Part shown: positions 44,701 to 59,700 of the stretch, one piece after another | Position numbering within the stretch: position 1 is the stretch's first letter | Layout of the letters: each line of letters starts with the position of its first letter | Assembly: GCF_032854445.1 (NCBI RefSeq) | Contig: NC_088302.1 | Span: 4,707,338 to 4,771,337, forward strand | Reading direction: 5' to 3' | DNA from: Liolophura sinensis | Taxonomy: Eukaryota; Mollusca; Polyplacophora; Chitonida; Chitonidae | DNA length: 64,000 nucleotides | The notes under the pieces: model-generated | What the model saw: the letters and a program-made list of their open reading frames with translations, nothing else | The model's database searches: none | Told to the model about the DNA's origin: nothing | Position numbers and translations under genes: made by a program

Positions 44701-47700
44701 CCTCATAAAAATCCATCTTTCAAGATATACAAGAAACTCATATTTAAAAAAATTTTCTTGCATGCAGATTTATATATTTGCTTGACTTATTGGTGCATTA
44801 CGCCATCAACAAGAATATTTCGCTTACATAAACAAGGCCAAGATTACGGTGGGAGGAAACCTGGCAGTGTCAAGGGGGAACCCACGACTATCCACAGGTT
44901 GTTGGCAGACCTTTGCACATACAACTGGAGCACTTATTCAGAAGACCTCCACAAAACGTCATACAACTGTCCTCTTAGCCGTGTGTTTAACGTCATGTTA
45001 ACAATGTCCCATCCAGTCTCAAAATATAAATGCACAAATTCTCACCATTGATTCTGATATGATTCATGGTAGTACAGTTATCATTAACTCAGCCAGGATC
45101 GTTCCTAACAAACTTCACAGGAAAAGTTTTACAGGTGAAAAAGTCTAAAGGGAATAGCCATAATGTTACCACGGGCATCTACTTACCCAAAGTCTGGTAC
45201 AAACTGTACGAGCCCCCTGACGTCATCACTCGGCCTGAGGGTGACATTGGCCACAGAGCGGTCGGTGTCCAGCACAGCATCTGTCCCCACCCGCTCCAGG
45301 ATGACCAGCAACCCCTGAGACTCCTCCGGGGTCTGTAACACATCAGGGTGTGTTATAGGTACTTCGTTTACCCTAAACTTTGGTATGGACAAATGCACTT
45401 TCAGAGGCAAATAATGGCCTTAAAATCTTTATGCTGTACAACTTATACATACTTTTGGCTGATCAAGAATGTAGAAAGCAGAGGATGTAAATTCCACATA
45501 AAACATTTCTAAGATCTCTCACCTGGTCATCTACCAGAGGAATTTCCAGGGAGCAGAACTCTCTCTGAGCAGGACAGGTAACAAATCCTGTGATCTGTGT
45601 CACCTGCTGACGGAGGCTTTCATCTTCACCTGTGGTGCTCGTTAGGGTCCGCTTTACCCTCCAGAACACCTGAGAACATGGCACACAATGACAGGTCAAT
45701 GAATTCACAATGTAATGTAAAGTGTGAGAGAGACATTATCTGTGTAGATTACTTTAAATCTTCCATTGTTTTACTGTTGTTCAAAATCAGAAGGTTTTGC
45801 AAGATGATGTATAGCTTAAACACAAACAGTTTACCTGAACTTGTCCATAGAAGGCATTACGTCTGCGCAGCTGAAGAGAGATAGCAGGAGAGGGGACATC
45901 CTCATCCGCAGTGACATAGAGGGAGGGGTCCGTGAATCCGATTAGACCATTAGAAAAGTCATTGGCTTGGATCGTCACTGCCACAAAACCCTGGAGATGA
46001 ACAATGAGCAAAACAGATTACATTAAATGTAAAAAAATCTGGGGTTTAATGAACTGTACTAATGTGAATAAAGCTAAAAGTTTCAAGCGAATATGATGGA
46101 CAAAAATGAAGTAGGCCTACACTAGCAGCATCAACAGTATGTGGCAAAAAGTATAACAGATAATTCACTTTTGAATGACTAGATTGACTAGACACCGGAT
46201 TTGGCTATATTAATTTACATTAACATCAGCAGCTCACATACCTTTAACCCTCCGTCAGCACTGCCTGTGGCGATTCTAGCACCCCCTTGTGGCTGGGTCA
46301 GGTATAAGTAGACAGCTTCTGCTGGCTCGGCCTCATTATCATCCAGGATTGTCAGCACCACAGTTTTCACAGCTTCCCCATCCTTCAAACACAATACAGT
46401 GTCATTAAACAACTTCATCAAAGATAACAATTTCTCTTCACAAAAAAGAATGTTTGAACCATCTAGATACTGTAATTCTTCAACTTTATTGCATGTTTGC
46501 AAGGTGTTAATTCAAGCATATTCTGAAGGCATTATTTTGTGTTCACTGATCCTTGAATTGGCCAACCTAACCGATGTAGTTTTGACTCCAAAATCTAACA
46601 ATCGAATAATACAAATGCGTATAAATTGCACTGACAATTGCTCTTTCATTTGCGAAAAGGTTAAGAAATTTGGGTAAATGCAGAAATATACGAGTCGCAA
46701 ATGAATGAATGAATGAAAATGGCCATCTCAATGCCTTTCAAACATAATATTTCTACTATGTCTATAACAGATCAGGGGCCGATTTCACAAAGCCATTTCT
46801 GACTTTAAATATGATCTTAAAGCTTTTCTTACAGTCAGAAATGCCTTTGTGGAATCTGTAGTGCAACATAAAGCTAAGTGCAGTTGCATTCAAAGTTTGT
46901 GTATTCATTACTCAGAGACAAATTACTGGTATATTTATTCCAGTATAAAAACACAAAATAAATTCTCACTGCAAAGTAGACAATGGTGTCCACGATTTCG
47001 TAGTCTCGACCCCCTGTGGCAGGGGAGGCTACTCTGTTGGCCAAGGCTTCTCCGATGGTGTTGGGGCCCTCTCCACCAGCCTGAACAGCAATCTCTGAGC
47101 TCCAGCGCTCATTCCCACCCACTGTACGCACTACCACACTAACTGGTCCAAAATAACCACCTTTTAAAAATCAGACAGGGAAGAAACATGGCTGTCACCC
47201 TTGTTCATGGGAATTCAAAACTAAAAATATACACTGAGGTGATAAAACTAGCTCTTACCACAGGATAATGTAAATAAATGTTTTTTTTTATTGGTGTTTT
47301 ACTCAAGATGTTTTCATTTTTTAGAAGGCAGAGGTATTAAAGGTTTATGGGTGAAGGAACCAAAGTGCCTGGAACTTCCAAACATAAGTACACTGAATTG
47401 GCCATTTTCTGCTCTTTGTAAATTAAGTCAAACAACTCAGAGAAATGAGTATTCAAGCTGAGAACGTTCAGAATCAAAGCAATGTAGAATAAATTCCCTG
47501 AAGAGATACCTGATCTCCTGACAGTGATGGTCATATCCTGGTCCTTCTCTTCCACAGCATCGGGAATCTCATCAAGGCTCAGCATCCCATAGGGATCATT
47601 GCTCTCCTTTATCACCACATGGGAGGTATTGTAGAGGGCGCTAATACGGGGAGACAACTCTGTGCAGGAAAACAATAGGACGAACATGGATGAATGTCAT

Positions 47701-50700
47701 ATTTTAGCATAGTACCTGAAACATCTAAATTTTAAGACCAAAAAGGCAAAAAAATAAATAATAAAATAAAAAATAAAAATTATTTTCAGTTATCCATTTC
47801 TCTTTTTGATCTGAATTACTAACATTATTCTTAGCCATTAGTGAAATGCAGGCATTAATAACAATATCATTTCATAGTTGGTGGGTTGGGATACTATAAC
47901 CTTGTCAGTTACAGATTAAAAGGCTCAAAAGTAGCTAGCACTTCTGGTCTACAAAGACACCTATAGAGGCATATTTTGAGGGTTAGTAATATCAATAAAA
48001 ATGTACATGTTTGTGTCATTACAGATGCTTCATAAAACTGTGCAAGTTATTTCTCCATGCCCCATAGTTCTCTCAGAATATATAAAAATATGGGTCACGG
48101 TGGTTGAACAGGTCTAAGAATTAGGGTACTTGCATGTCACGCTACCTACCTTTAGTGACCACAGTGGGGAATTTTTCCACCCGGGTCAGAACGAGGTAAA
48201 AATCTTCAGCTCTCTCCGGGAAACTGTCCTGTAGTAGCTGGAATCCCAGGTTTGTGGAAAACAACATGTAGAGACAAATGCAGTGAATGCTTACGGTAAT
48301 ACAGAACACAGAGACATAACAAATTATTTTTTCAAATGATGTCAGAGTTGGGCATAAAAATAAAACTGGAAAATCATCTCAGTTTTGGGAAATGTGGACT
48401 GTGAAAGCAATTGTTCCTATTAAAGACACATTTGTGTGATCAGATAGCTTAGAAAAACAGGAAAATCATAAAAACACTACAATCAAACAAAACAAAAAGG
48501 TGGATTTTCAATTTTATTTTTATGCCATTACTTTTATATTTGATTCCTTACCTCGATGGTAACATCAGTTGTCAGTTGTCTCGGCTCCATAACAACGGTA
48601 CTTCTAGAGAGACGAAAGTCTGTTGTGGATGAAGCATTCCCACCTCTAACATCTAGGTGAACCTCCACTCGATCTTGTGAGCCGTAGAGGCGCTCCACTC
48701 TCAGCGTTACCTGTAATAATGCATCTTCAACTCAAAACATAGACACATGATGTTTCTGATATCAATTATTCTGACATATCTGTTGGGTCATGCTTGAACT
48801 TGATACAGTGTTAAACAAAATGCCAAAGCTTTTATAAACAGTAAGCAAGACGTTTAAAAAATTTCTTTTATTCCTTACAATTATCTGTAAGGTTTTGCAA
48901 AAAAATTTATGTAACTACCCACATTTCCAGATTTAAAGACAGGACTCACATTTCCTGCCAGCTCAGAGCCAGTTTTCTCCCTTGATTCTGGTGCAAATCC
49001 CACAACACCAGAGGGCTCTATTACAGTGACCATCTTCCCCGCCCACAATCTGGCTCCACCCACAGCGGCTGTGGTGGGGGACTGTGGCAGGTAGAGGGCA
49101 AATACCTCAGGTACATCCCGTCTCCCAACAACCTATAACATTTACAGCCATAGAATGAGCATTTCAGCAGTTACACATACAACCAACCTCACCGTAATTT
49201 TCTAACGAACACCACAACACAGTGAGTTATTTAGTTATTTATTTGACTGATGTTTAACACCAAGCTCACAGTAAGTTAAGTTTTTTAACACTAAAATCAG
49301 TCACCTCAATCTGATTTGACAATAGTGGTCATTCAACATCCCCATATATTTCTGTATACCATTTATTACTGACCAAAATATGTCCCTATCTAGAACTGCA
49401 ACTGAATCTTGTTTCTCTCAAATAGTATGGCATTTCTACCAGTACATTTCTTGAACAATAAAAACATTTTAACTGAAACCAGAATTTATTCTGTACATTA
49501 TTCCATGCCACTGTAATCCACCATGTAATACCATGCACATTCCCCACCTACCTGAAAGCTGACAGTCTTTGACACCTGCCCTTGTGGCAGAGTGACCACA
49601 TCTGTATCAGGAGTTATCTCCCCTATGTCAAACCCGGTGATCTGCTGTCCTGGGGGAAGCCCCTTTTCAACCCGGACCTGGATAGTGCCATACAGGCCGC
49701 GTCTTGTCAGAGTCACAGATACCACGCTGGTCACTACAACAAGATGAATGGGTGTATAATCTGACAATGCATGAGGGTGACAAGACAAACAATATGAGAT
49801 CAGGAGCCTACCTCACACAGGTTCAAAATAGACCATTCATTTTAATTCTTTCTATGTTGATTTCATTTATTTGGCTGTACACCAAACTTGAGAACTTCTC
49901 ACTTACACAGTGATGGTCATTTTTATACGTGGAAGAGTACCCGAGTTAAACCACCAGCCTTTGGCAAGTTACTAAATAGCTTTCCCCTATGTATCATCCC
50001 AATAGTAAAAGCCATGTGGTCTTCAATAAATTTAAGGCTCCTCAAATAGCTACACAAGTGTAGCTGATTTTTGAGAGTCAATTGCTAATACATCTGATCA
50101 GATTTTATCAGGTAATCAGCTTGGCTACACAAGCTCTTGTTTCAGAACATACCTTCATCCACGGTGACAACATCTGTCAGGAAGCCCACCTCGGTGTTAG
50201 CGGCAGCCTCTGGTACAATCACCTTGGCTTCTGTCTGACCAGCTTGTAGAGACGGAGGTTGAGTCACTGAAATGTCAACGTGAATATCCACATTTAGTAG
50301 TATTTGGATGTTGAACAATGTTACAATAAAGTTGGCTTAATATAACAAAAACACATGAATCACCATCAACAAAGTTAAAACTTAAGATTGTGAATTCAAA
50401 AATTTTTTTAAAAATACACATAGAACTGTATCCGATAGTCTGAACTCAAACCTCTCCTAAACTGAAACTAGTCTGTCCATTTTGGTAAGGAAGTTTTCAA
50501 GTCCTGCTCCAAGTGAGCTTGCTATCCATTCCTTACCCTCTGAGCCCAGATAGACTGGGTCTGACACAAGGGAGAGAGAGAAGGTTGACCCTGCCTCCAA
50601 GAAGCCATCCCCAATGACCTTGACCTGAGCAACAGCCCAGCGTTCCCCATCCTGGAAGGTCACACTACCACTGCTGCGGTCTACGCCAATCCCACTCTGT

Positions 50701-53700
50701 AACTGTGGCTGAAATACCGCAAAAGTATCAGGAAAAATTCAATACATTTGCATATTTACACAATCACTGTTTATTTTCCTCTTTACTACTGAGACTGCAG
50801 AAATCTGGGCACTTAATTCGCACCAGGCAGTAGTAAGTTGATGACGAGGTGAAAGGTAACATGGGAATGTACAGGAAAATGAACACTGGATGATAAACTG
50901 AGAAGTACGGCTTGCAATAACCAGAAATTATAGCAGGTAAGACAAAAGAAGTATCTGCAGAGCATATGTAAATTGTAGACGTCAACAAAACCTCCTAGGT
51001 TAACTCTCATATTATTTAGACAATGTTTTCGCCACTGCGTGTGAGTGAGAAAAGAGAGTTGGCGAGAGTAAAAAGGCAAATGCCTGGGCGTCAGCGGTCA
51101 TGAATGCAAGAATACGTGATGATGCATGATATGGTCTCTAACACCTTTACTTTGAGGGATCTGACATTTAGGCCATCATATTTTTTCAAAGCTTCTAATT
51201 GTAACAGATAGTTGTAAACCATTTTAGCAGAGTAATCCATAATTACTACATCAGAAGAAATCTGCTGTTATTTTTCCAAATTTACCACCATTATTGACCT
51301 TATTAAAAAAAAAAACAGAACCTTAAATACCCAAAATAATTGTCTAAATCCAAACTGTTTTGTACCTTGTCATATCTTATGGAGTAGTACACCTGCACAC
51401 TGCCAAAACTCCCAGCATTCCTTGTAACGTTCAGCTGAAGTGTCCTCTGATTGGTCAGTGGGTCAACCAAAACTGTCTGGTGCTCTGTGACCACACCAAA
51501 CACACCGTGCGGGTTGTCGTTGTACCTGAGATGACAGCAAGGCCACACATTTGATATTCTAAATTTAACATTTCTCAATTTTATAAAAAAAACCTGGCAG
51601 TTAGGTATCAAATCTAATCAATGCTATAGGTGTAAACACAACAACAGAATGGTAAAAGTTATAGCATCATCTTGCCTGATCTGATAATGTGCTAAATACA
51701 TGTTTATCATTTCAGGAAGGTCTGAATTTTTCATGAGTGATTCTGCGATGATTTTGAGGAGCAGGAGGGGATAATTTTCATCAACAAATCAACATACATT
51801 TACACTTTAATAGTTTTTTGTATACTATAATTTAATGAGGACTGTGTGTGATATTAAATAATCCCCACATTCGTACCTGACACTGAAGGAGGAGGAGTTG
51901 TGGGCGGGGCTAACCTCTGCCCCTCCCTCCACACGAAGCAGCCTCAGCTGGAAGTTCTCTGTCAGCTCAGGTATGTCGTCAGGAAGTATCTGCAGGATTA
52001 TCTCGCCCGTGCGGACCCCGTTCTCCATGGCCACAGACCCCGACACAGGTAAGATGTCATTGTTCTCAGTAACTGGCCCTCTCACATCCCAGAACACCTG
52101 GTAATGTCAAGTGTACATAATACTGGCATAAAATAGACATTAAAGATTAATCTGGGCAAAATCTCGATATTTTTAAGTTGCTTTCTGACAATCACTAATA
52201 ATCTGAACACAGAAAAAATCCAAAAATAGTCTGTTTGCATGTACGTGCCTAATATGTCTTGTTGCAAAGATAGTTCTTAATGCTCAATGATATAATAAAG
52301 GCATTTGACCCAAATTTCTCCACAACTGACATTTTTGAGGCAAATAAAGATCGTAATAGACTAAATATGATACTGAAGCTTACATTATATTTCCAGTAGG
52401 ATATCATTCTACCTTCTAGACAAACCTTAAAACAGCTTTTGAAAATCAGAAGATCTCAGCAACAATCAGCAACTTATGCTCAAACAATTAGGTAATCTGA
52501 ACATCAGAACTAATGCAGAAACAATTGAGGAAAAACATGTATCCACAAAAAAGTTTTCGCCTCGAAGCTTTTTTTGCTTGTCTCACCATAATATTTCCTA
52601 CAACACCAGTATCCATTCGTCGTAAAATGGGGAAGCGTAAGGTAAACGTGGAACCTGTGGGCTCATCAACAGTTCGAGGAGACTGGGCTATTTGTCCAAA
52701 CAATATGATACCATTTGGGTCTCCATACTTCTGCACCTGTTCATATAAAGGAGATAACTGAGTTTAAAACTGAATAATTTCTTTCTGGCTAAAACTTAGA
52801 GTCTCCAGCTCACATTGAAATAAATCAAGACACCTGTTTGTCTTTAAAAAAGTTATTCTTACTTTATATCTGGCTGTTCTTAACGAGATAAATTAACTGT
52901 GACAGGATAGGGTTCACAGAAAAAGGCCTTCATGTACAGGTTAAATATAGCGGGTAACTATGTCTTACCCAGGCTTGACCATCTTTCCACAAGGTACGAG
53001 AAAATCAAATATACTTGTAACTGAAACTTAAATCTCTACTACTATTCTTTTGAATACAGGTTATGTTGTACATTTAGCAAAGGTTTAGCAAAGATTTATT
53101 CACTTGTGTCTACTGGATATCCGTGACAGAATCTGCTAATATTATCCCCCCAGCCAGCCCTTACAGTGAGAGTGAGTCGGGAGCGGTCAGGATCTGCCTC
53201 TCCGTCTCCAGCACCAGAGGGTGCTCCGGTAACACTGTAGATCTCTATGACAAACTGCTTCTGTATCTCCCAGCCACTGTGAGGTTTGATGTACATTGTT
53301 AGTCTCTTCTCCCCGCCCTCCCCATCACTCCACACCAGAGTCCCCTGGGTCAGGTCTACATTGTTCACCCTATAGGCAATGTCAGAGGTATCAGACAACA
53401 CCTGGCCAGGGTTGTTAGGGCCCAGGATTCTCCATGATACCTGCAAACACAACACAGATTTCGAAATAACTTTTCATGTTATTTGTGAATTCACACAGGC
53501 TGACAAATTACTCTAACCGATGTACATGTAGTTTCATTTTCTACTTCAATTTATTAAAATGCACAAATTGGATCTTATTATGCCTGTTTGTATAGAAAAG
53601 TTTTGTGAATCAAGTTGGACAGCTTCCTCTATTTAATTGCATTAATCTTGATATACCAACAGCATAATATACATGTAGCTACAACTACGCAACAGGTAAC

Positions 53701-56700
53701 TAAAATTGAATGGATATATACAGGCATTGAGAGATATACCCATGGTCCCCTGCTAACAACTGGAGAATACAGTGTATAGGACTTTTAAAGCACTGACCTG
53801 GAAATCACTAATTCTTACGAAAAAAAAAAAAAATTAAATGGAGAGAGGGAATCTTGTTACCGTTTGCTGTCCCAGCAGCCCTCCTGACCTCTGTACAATC
53901 ACTTCCTGGGTCACCTCTGAGGTAGGATTAGGCAGGGTGATGTCAATGGTGCCTTTGAAGTCAAACCTCCCATTGGGGTAATCTGACTTTGCAATGGTAA
54001 CCGTGGCTGTGGTGCTACTCCCCAACTGGGCCCCTCCTGTGATAACACAAAACAACGTACACAATGCTAAAGAGTTTCTATGAAATTATGAGAGGATACC
54101 GAGGGAATTAAAAATCCTATGTTTTTCACAATCACCAATTAACAATTGGTGACTCAGTGACCAAATTAAAAGAAAAACTCAATTTGGACATCAAGGCAAG
54201 ATAAAAGAACCTAAAATCATCACAAATAAATTTTTGAGTATACTGTCAAAAATGTCAAAACAAATTTCCAGATAGATTTTATACTTTAGCTGGTAAGCTG
54301 AAAGAAAATGATAAACAGAAAAAAAAATTACAACAAACATCACAAGCCACATACAAACATAATGGCGTCATTTAATTATAACAAGCTACAATATTGTCAT
54401 AAATGTGCAATATGAAGAAATTCCAAATCTATGTTCACCCTATGTTGATTTCAATACCAGATCAATACCTTATATATACTCAAGGTTTGTAAATACTGTT
54501 GAAGGCAAAGCTAACAATTGTTAGACAAGGATAATTTGAATTACCTTTTCTGACCATCATGAGAGTATACCAGATTTCATATATCACAATGACAGAGAAA
54601 ACCTGCATGATGCAAAGTCTAGGAGAGACACCAGTGAGACTGAGAGAGGGGCAGTCTGACAGCCCAGCCATGGCTGCATCTGTACGCTCTCACACCTCAG
54701 CCTGCCGCTATTGTCAGCCCTAGTCAGGCTACACCTGCATCATAGGGTCAAGTCAACACCCCAGTCAATAGGCGACCCACATAGGGTCGAAGCAGGTGTC
54801 AACATGTGAGTCCTCACATAAATAATTAAGAAAGTAATCACCAAGAAAACATACAGTTTATCATAATATGGCAGGCCTGGCTTTAAATGCTACAAGAACA
54901 ATTCAGCAATAACGGGACAAAATGGTTACACTATTTGATATCTACACTCTATAGATTCATATTTTCTATCCAAGAAAAAGGCTTATCCTTTAATTTCTAT
55001 AAAGCCTTTACTATGGAGATTTTGTTTACACTACAAAAAAAAACCATCAGTTCTAGAATGACTAATATTATTGATGATTCTAAGATGTTAATAAGTGCAC
55101 CTTCGGGGGATAAACACCTCAAAGGGCCACTCACAGAGTGATAACACATTGGTCTTTCTATATACACAAACCCCCCATCTGTTACATCAGTAGGGAAGCT
55201 CATGTCTGACAGCTGTGCCAGACGCATAATGACAATATCTATGTCTGGGGTACATATGTTCACAACATCGACACATGAAGTACATGACTGACAAGCCTAA
55301 TAGCTGAACAACAACCACTTACAGAAATCAAAGTTCTCATAGTCTTCTTATGAGCACTATTAATCACAAATTTTTAAATAAACAATGCACAGCGTATTCA
55401 ATTCTTACCACAGGACTGACACTGCCAGTCCTGTGGTGAGAACTAAACACTCCAGTCGTTGTTGTTTAAGGCTTTATTCAACATCTTGTTGAGCCATCAA
55501 TATGCTTAGCATAATGCCAAAAAATACATACTCCAAAAGGACTGGAAAGTCGCATATTTGATGGAAAAAAAGTATTTGTCATCTTCAATATATGTACTAT
55601 GCTATACTCTAGAATGGCATACATATATGTAGGCCACAATAATAATGCCATGTTTATTTATTTATTAATTTATCTTTAATACTCAGTACCAATAAATGCG
55701 ACCTCAATTCGATGTTCTGGATGACTGAATCAGTCATGACAACAAAGGATATGTCAAGTTCAATACAACCCACAAACCTACAAAATAAATACAGGTATTT
55801 ATCTGATTGTCCCCACAGATTGACTGGATCAATAAAATTCAGCTAGTAGAGTGAGGCAGGATTTTTCTTAGTTGATCACAATACTATGTCTGCCCAAGGT
55901 ATTTCTATATACACACCTCACCTGTAAGGTGAACAAAGTCAGGACAATTAAGAGACAAAGCGAATAAAAAAGAAAGAATAAAACTGGTAATTAAAAAGGC
56001 CAGACTACACAGTGTTAGAGTAACATCATCATGACAACTGAGTGAAGTCCCAATGCAAAATGACATCAATGCTTTATGGCATGGCAGGCCTCCGTCCCTA
56101 CCGTATAACATGATAGTATATCAGTTCATATTTAAATCAAATTACCAAGAGTATATCATTATTTTTGCACCAATGTGAACCCAAACCCACCCAAGAACAT
56201 AACTCAGAAGGCCCACCTAATGCTGTCTAATTAGTTCTATATATTTTGTATACTGTCCTAGTCTAACATTGGCAGATTGACTCCACTGTGCCGTAAATGA
56301 CAACGTCAGCTCTCAAAGGGACTTCACTCAGTTGTTACAAGGTCAAATCTCGAAACCTGCACATTACTGTAATTCTTCAACAATTTTGGTTGTTTGCAAA
56401 GTGTTTATTCAAGCATATTCGAAAGGCATTATTCTGTGCGGACGGACAAAATTATACTTTTTGTGAAACCCTGAAATTGACCAACCCGACCAATGTAGTT
56501 TTGTCTCCAAAATCCAATTTAAAATGTGTATATATAGTTCTAAAAGTTGCTCTGTCATCTGTCATATATGACCATGTTAAGAAGTTGCTCTGTCATATAT
56601 GACCAGCTTGAGGAGTTGCTCTGTCATATATGACCAGCTTGAGAAGTTGCTCTGTCATATATGACCAGCTTGAGGAGTTGCTCTGTCATATATGACCCGC

Positions 56701-59700
56701 TTGAGGAGTTGCTCTGTCATATATGACCAGCTTGAGAAGTTGCTCTGTCATATATGACCAGCTTGAGGAGTTGCTCTGTCATATATGACCAGCTTGAGGA
56801 GTTGCTCTGTCATATATGACCAGCTTGAGGAGTTGCTCTGTCATATATGACCAGCTTGAGAAGTTGCTCTGTCATATATGACCAGGTTGAGAAGTTGCTC
56901 TGTCATATATGACCAGGTTGAGGAAGTAGGGTAACCCTGATTGGAATGTATGAGTTCATCTATAAACTAATATTGGACCCATTATTGGCCTATCGTTTTA
57001 CCTACCTGAATACTGAGTACCCAAATAGTGATGTGAACATCAGATCAAACGCTTACACCTAAACTGACAAGATTTTGTCTTAACCTAATAAACTGGCACC
57101 ATCCATTGGCAAAATTATGAGCCACAGCCCACCATGTGTTTTGATTGACATACCGCAATGGAAACTAACAGACTTGTCATCTGACAGTCAAACTTTGACA
57201 TGTAAGAACCAGCTAATCTTGACATGCATTGATTTTTGTAATCAATTCTGGTTTTGTTTAATCTTGTGATAAAGTCCAATGTTGATACAAGTCTGGAGGA
57301 CTCATGTATGTGGCTACATGTAGCAGTATAAACTTGTATCAGCATGAGATTGTACGCCAGATACCGCTTTATTTCATTTTACACCTGATCTCAATATTTG
57401 CTGGTTTTGGCTTACAGAGGTATTATAGGAAATAGAAAAACATCAGGTCCAAAACATACAAGAAAAGTTCATCATAGACATCTCTAATCCATACTCTTGG
57501 ACTATGGCTCTCATCACAAAACATTGCTTCCTACTGTCACCAAATGAAATATTCTCAAGTACAGAATAAAACACCAATTAAATAGACAAATAACCATAAG
57601 GTAAACTTTTGAAAGCTTTCTTACTCAAGAGGAAATCAACACGTCCACTTAAGTTCATAAACATACATAAATTTGATAACAAGGCTTTTCTGCATTATTG
57701 GAATCGGATGGAAAAATGGACGAATTTATGGATGAAGACTGGAGACTTTGCCCATGGTGGGCAGATCGGGCAACAGTGTTCTTGATTGCGGCATAAACGT
57801 TTAGGCAGCAGAACAGAATCTTGACTTTGTGAGACACTCACCTGAGGCTAGGTAAACTTTTAGGCCGCAGAACAGAATCTTGACCTAGTGAGACACTCAC
57901 CTGAGACAGGGTAAATGTTTAGGCAGCAGAACAAAATCTTGACCTAGTGAGACACTCACCTGAGACAAGGTAAATGTTTAGGCCACAGAACAGAATCTTG
58001 ACCTAGTGAGATACTCACCTGAGACAAGGTAAATGTTTAGGCCACAGAACAGAACCTTGACCTAGTGAGACACTCACCTGAGACAGGGTAAATGTTTAGG
58101 CAGCAGAACAAAATCTTGACATAGTGAGACACTCACCTTAGACAAGGTAAATGTTTAGGCCACAGAACAGAATCTTGACCTAGTGAGACACTCACCTGAG
58201 ACTAGGTAAATGTTTAGGCCACAGAACAAAATCCTGACCTAGTGAGACACTCACCTGAGACAAGGTAAATGTTTAGGCCACAGAACAGAATCTTGACCTA
58301 GTGAGACACTCACCTGAGACAAGGTAAATGTTTAGGCCACAGAACAGAATCTTGACCTAGTGAGACACTCACCTGAGACAGGGTAAACGTATAGGCAGCA
58401 GAACAGAATCTTGACTTTGCGAGACACTCACCTGAGACAGGGTAAACATATAGGCGGCAGAACAGAATCTGGACTTTGTGAGACACTCACCTGAGACAGG
58501 GTAAAGGTTTAGGCCGCAGAACAGAATCTTGACCTAGTGAGACACTCACCTAAGAAAAGGTAAACTTTTAGGCAGCAGAACAGAATCTTGACCTAGTGAG
58601 ACACTCACCTGAGACAGGGTAAAGGTTTAGGCCGCAGAACAGAATCTCGACCTAGTGAGACACTCACCTAAGAAAAGGTAAACCTTTAGGCAGCAGAACA
58701 GAATCTTGACCTAGTGAGACACTCACCTGAGACAAAGTAAATGTTTGGGCCACAGAACAGAATCTTGACCTAGTGAGACACTCACCTGAGACAGGGTAAA
58801 CGTTTAGGCAGCAGAACAGAATCTTGACCTAGTGAGACGCTCACCTGAGACAGGGTAAACTTATAGGCAGCAGAACAGAATCTTGACCTAGTAAGGCACT
58901 CACCTGAGACAGGGTAAACGTATAGGTGGCAGAACAGAATCTTGACCTTGTGAGATACTCACCTGAGACAGGGTAAACTGTTAGGCAGCAGAACAGAATC
59001 TTGACCTAGTGAGACACTCACCTTAGACAAGGTCAACCTTTAGGCAGCAGAACAGAATCCTGACCTAGTGAGACACTCACCTGAGACAGGGTAAACGTAT
59101 AGGCAGCAGAACAGAATCTTGACTTTGCGAGACACTCACCTGAGACAGGGTAAACATATAGGCGGCAGAACAGAATCTGGACCTTGTGAGATACTCACCT
59201 GAGACTGGGTAAAGGTTTAGGCCGCAGAACAGAATCTCGACCTAGTGAGACACTCACCTAAGAAAAGGTAAACCTTTAGGCAGCAGAACAGAATCTTGAC
59301 CTAGTGAGACACTCACCTGAGACAGGGTAAACGTTTAGGCCACAGAACAAAATCTTGACCTTGTGAGACACTCACCTGAGACAGGGTAAATGTGTAGGCC
59401 ACAGAACAGAATCTTGACCTACTGAGACACTCACCTGAGACAAAGTAAATGTTTAGGCCACAGAACAGAATCTTGACCTAGTGAGACACTCACCTGAGAC
59501 AGGGTAAACGTATAGGTGGCAGAACAGAATCTTGACTTTGTGAGATACTCACCTGAGACTAGGTAAATGTTTAGGCCACAGAACAGAATCTTGGCCTAGT
59601 GAGACACTCACCTGAGACAAGGTCAACCTTTAGGCAGCAGAACAGAATCTTGACCTAGTGAGACACTCACCTGAGACAGGGTAAACGTTTAGGCCACAGA

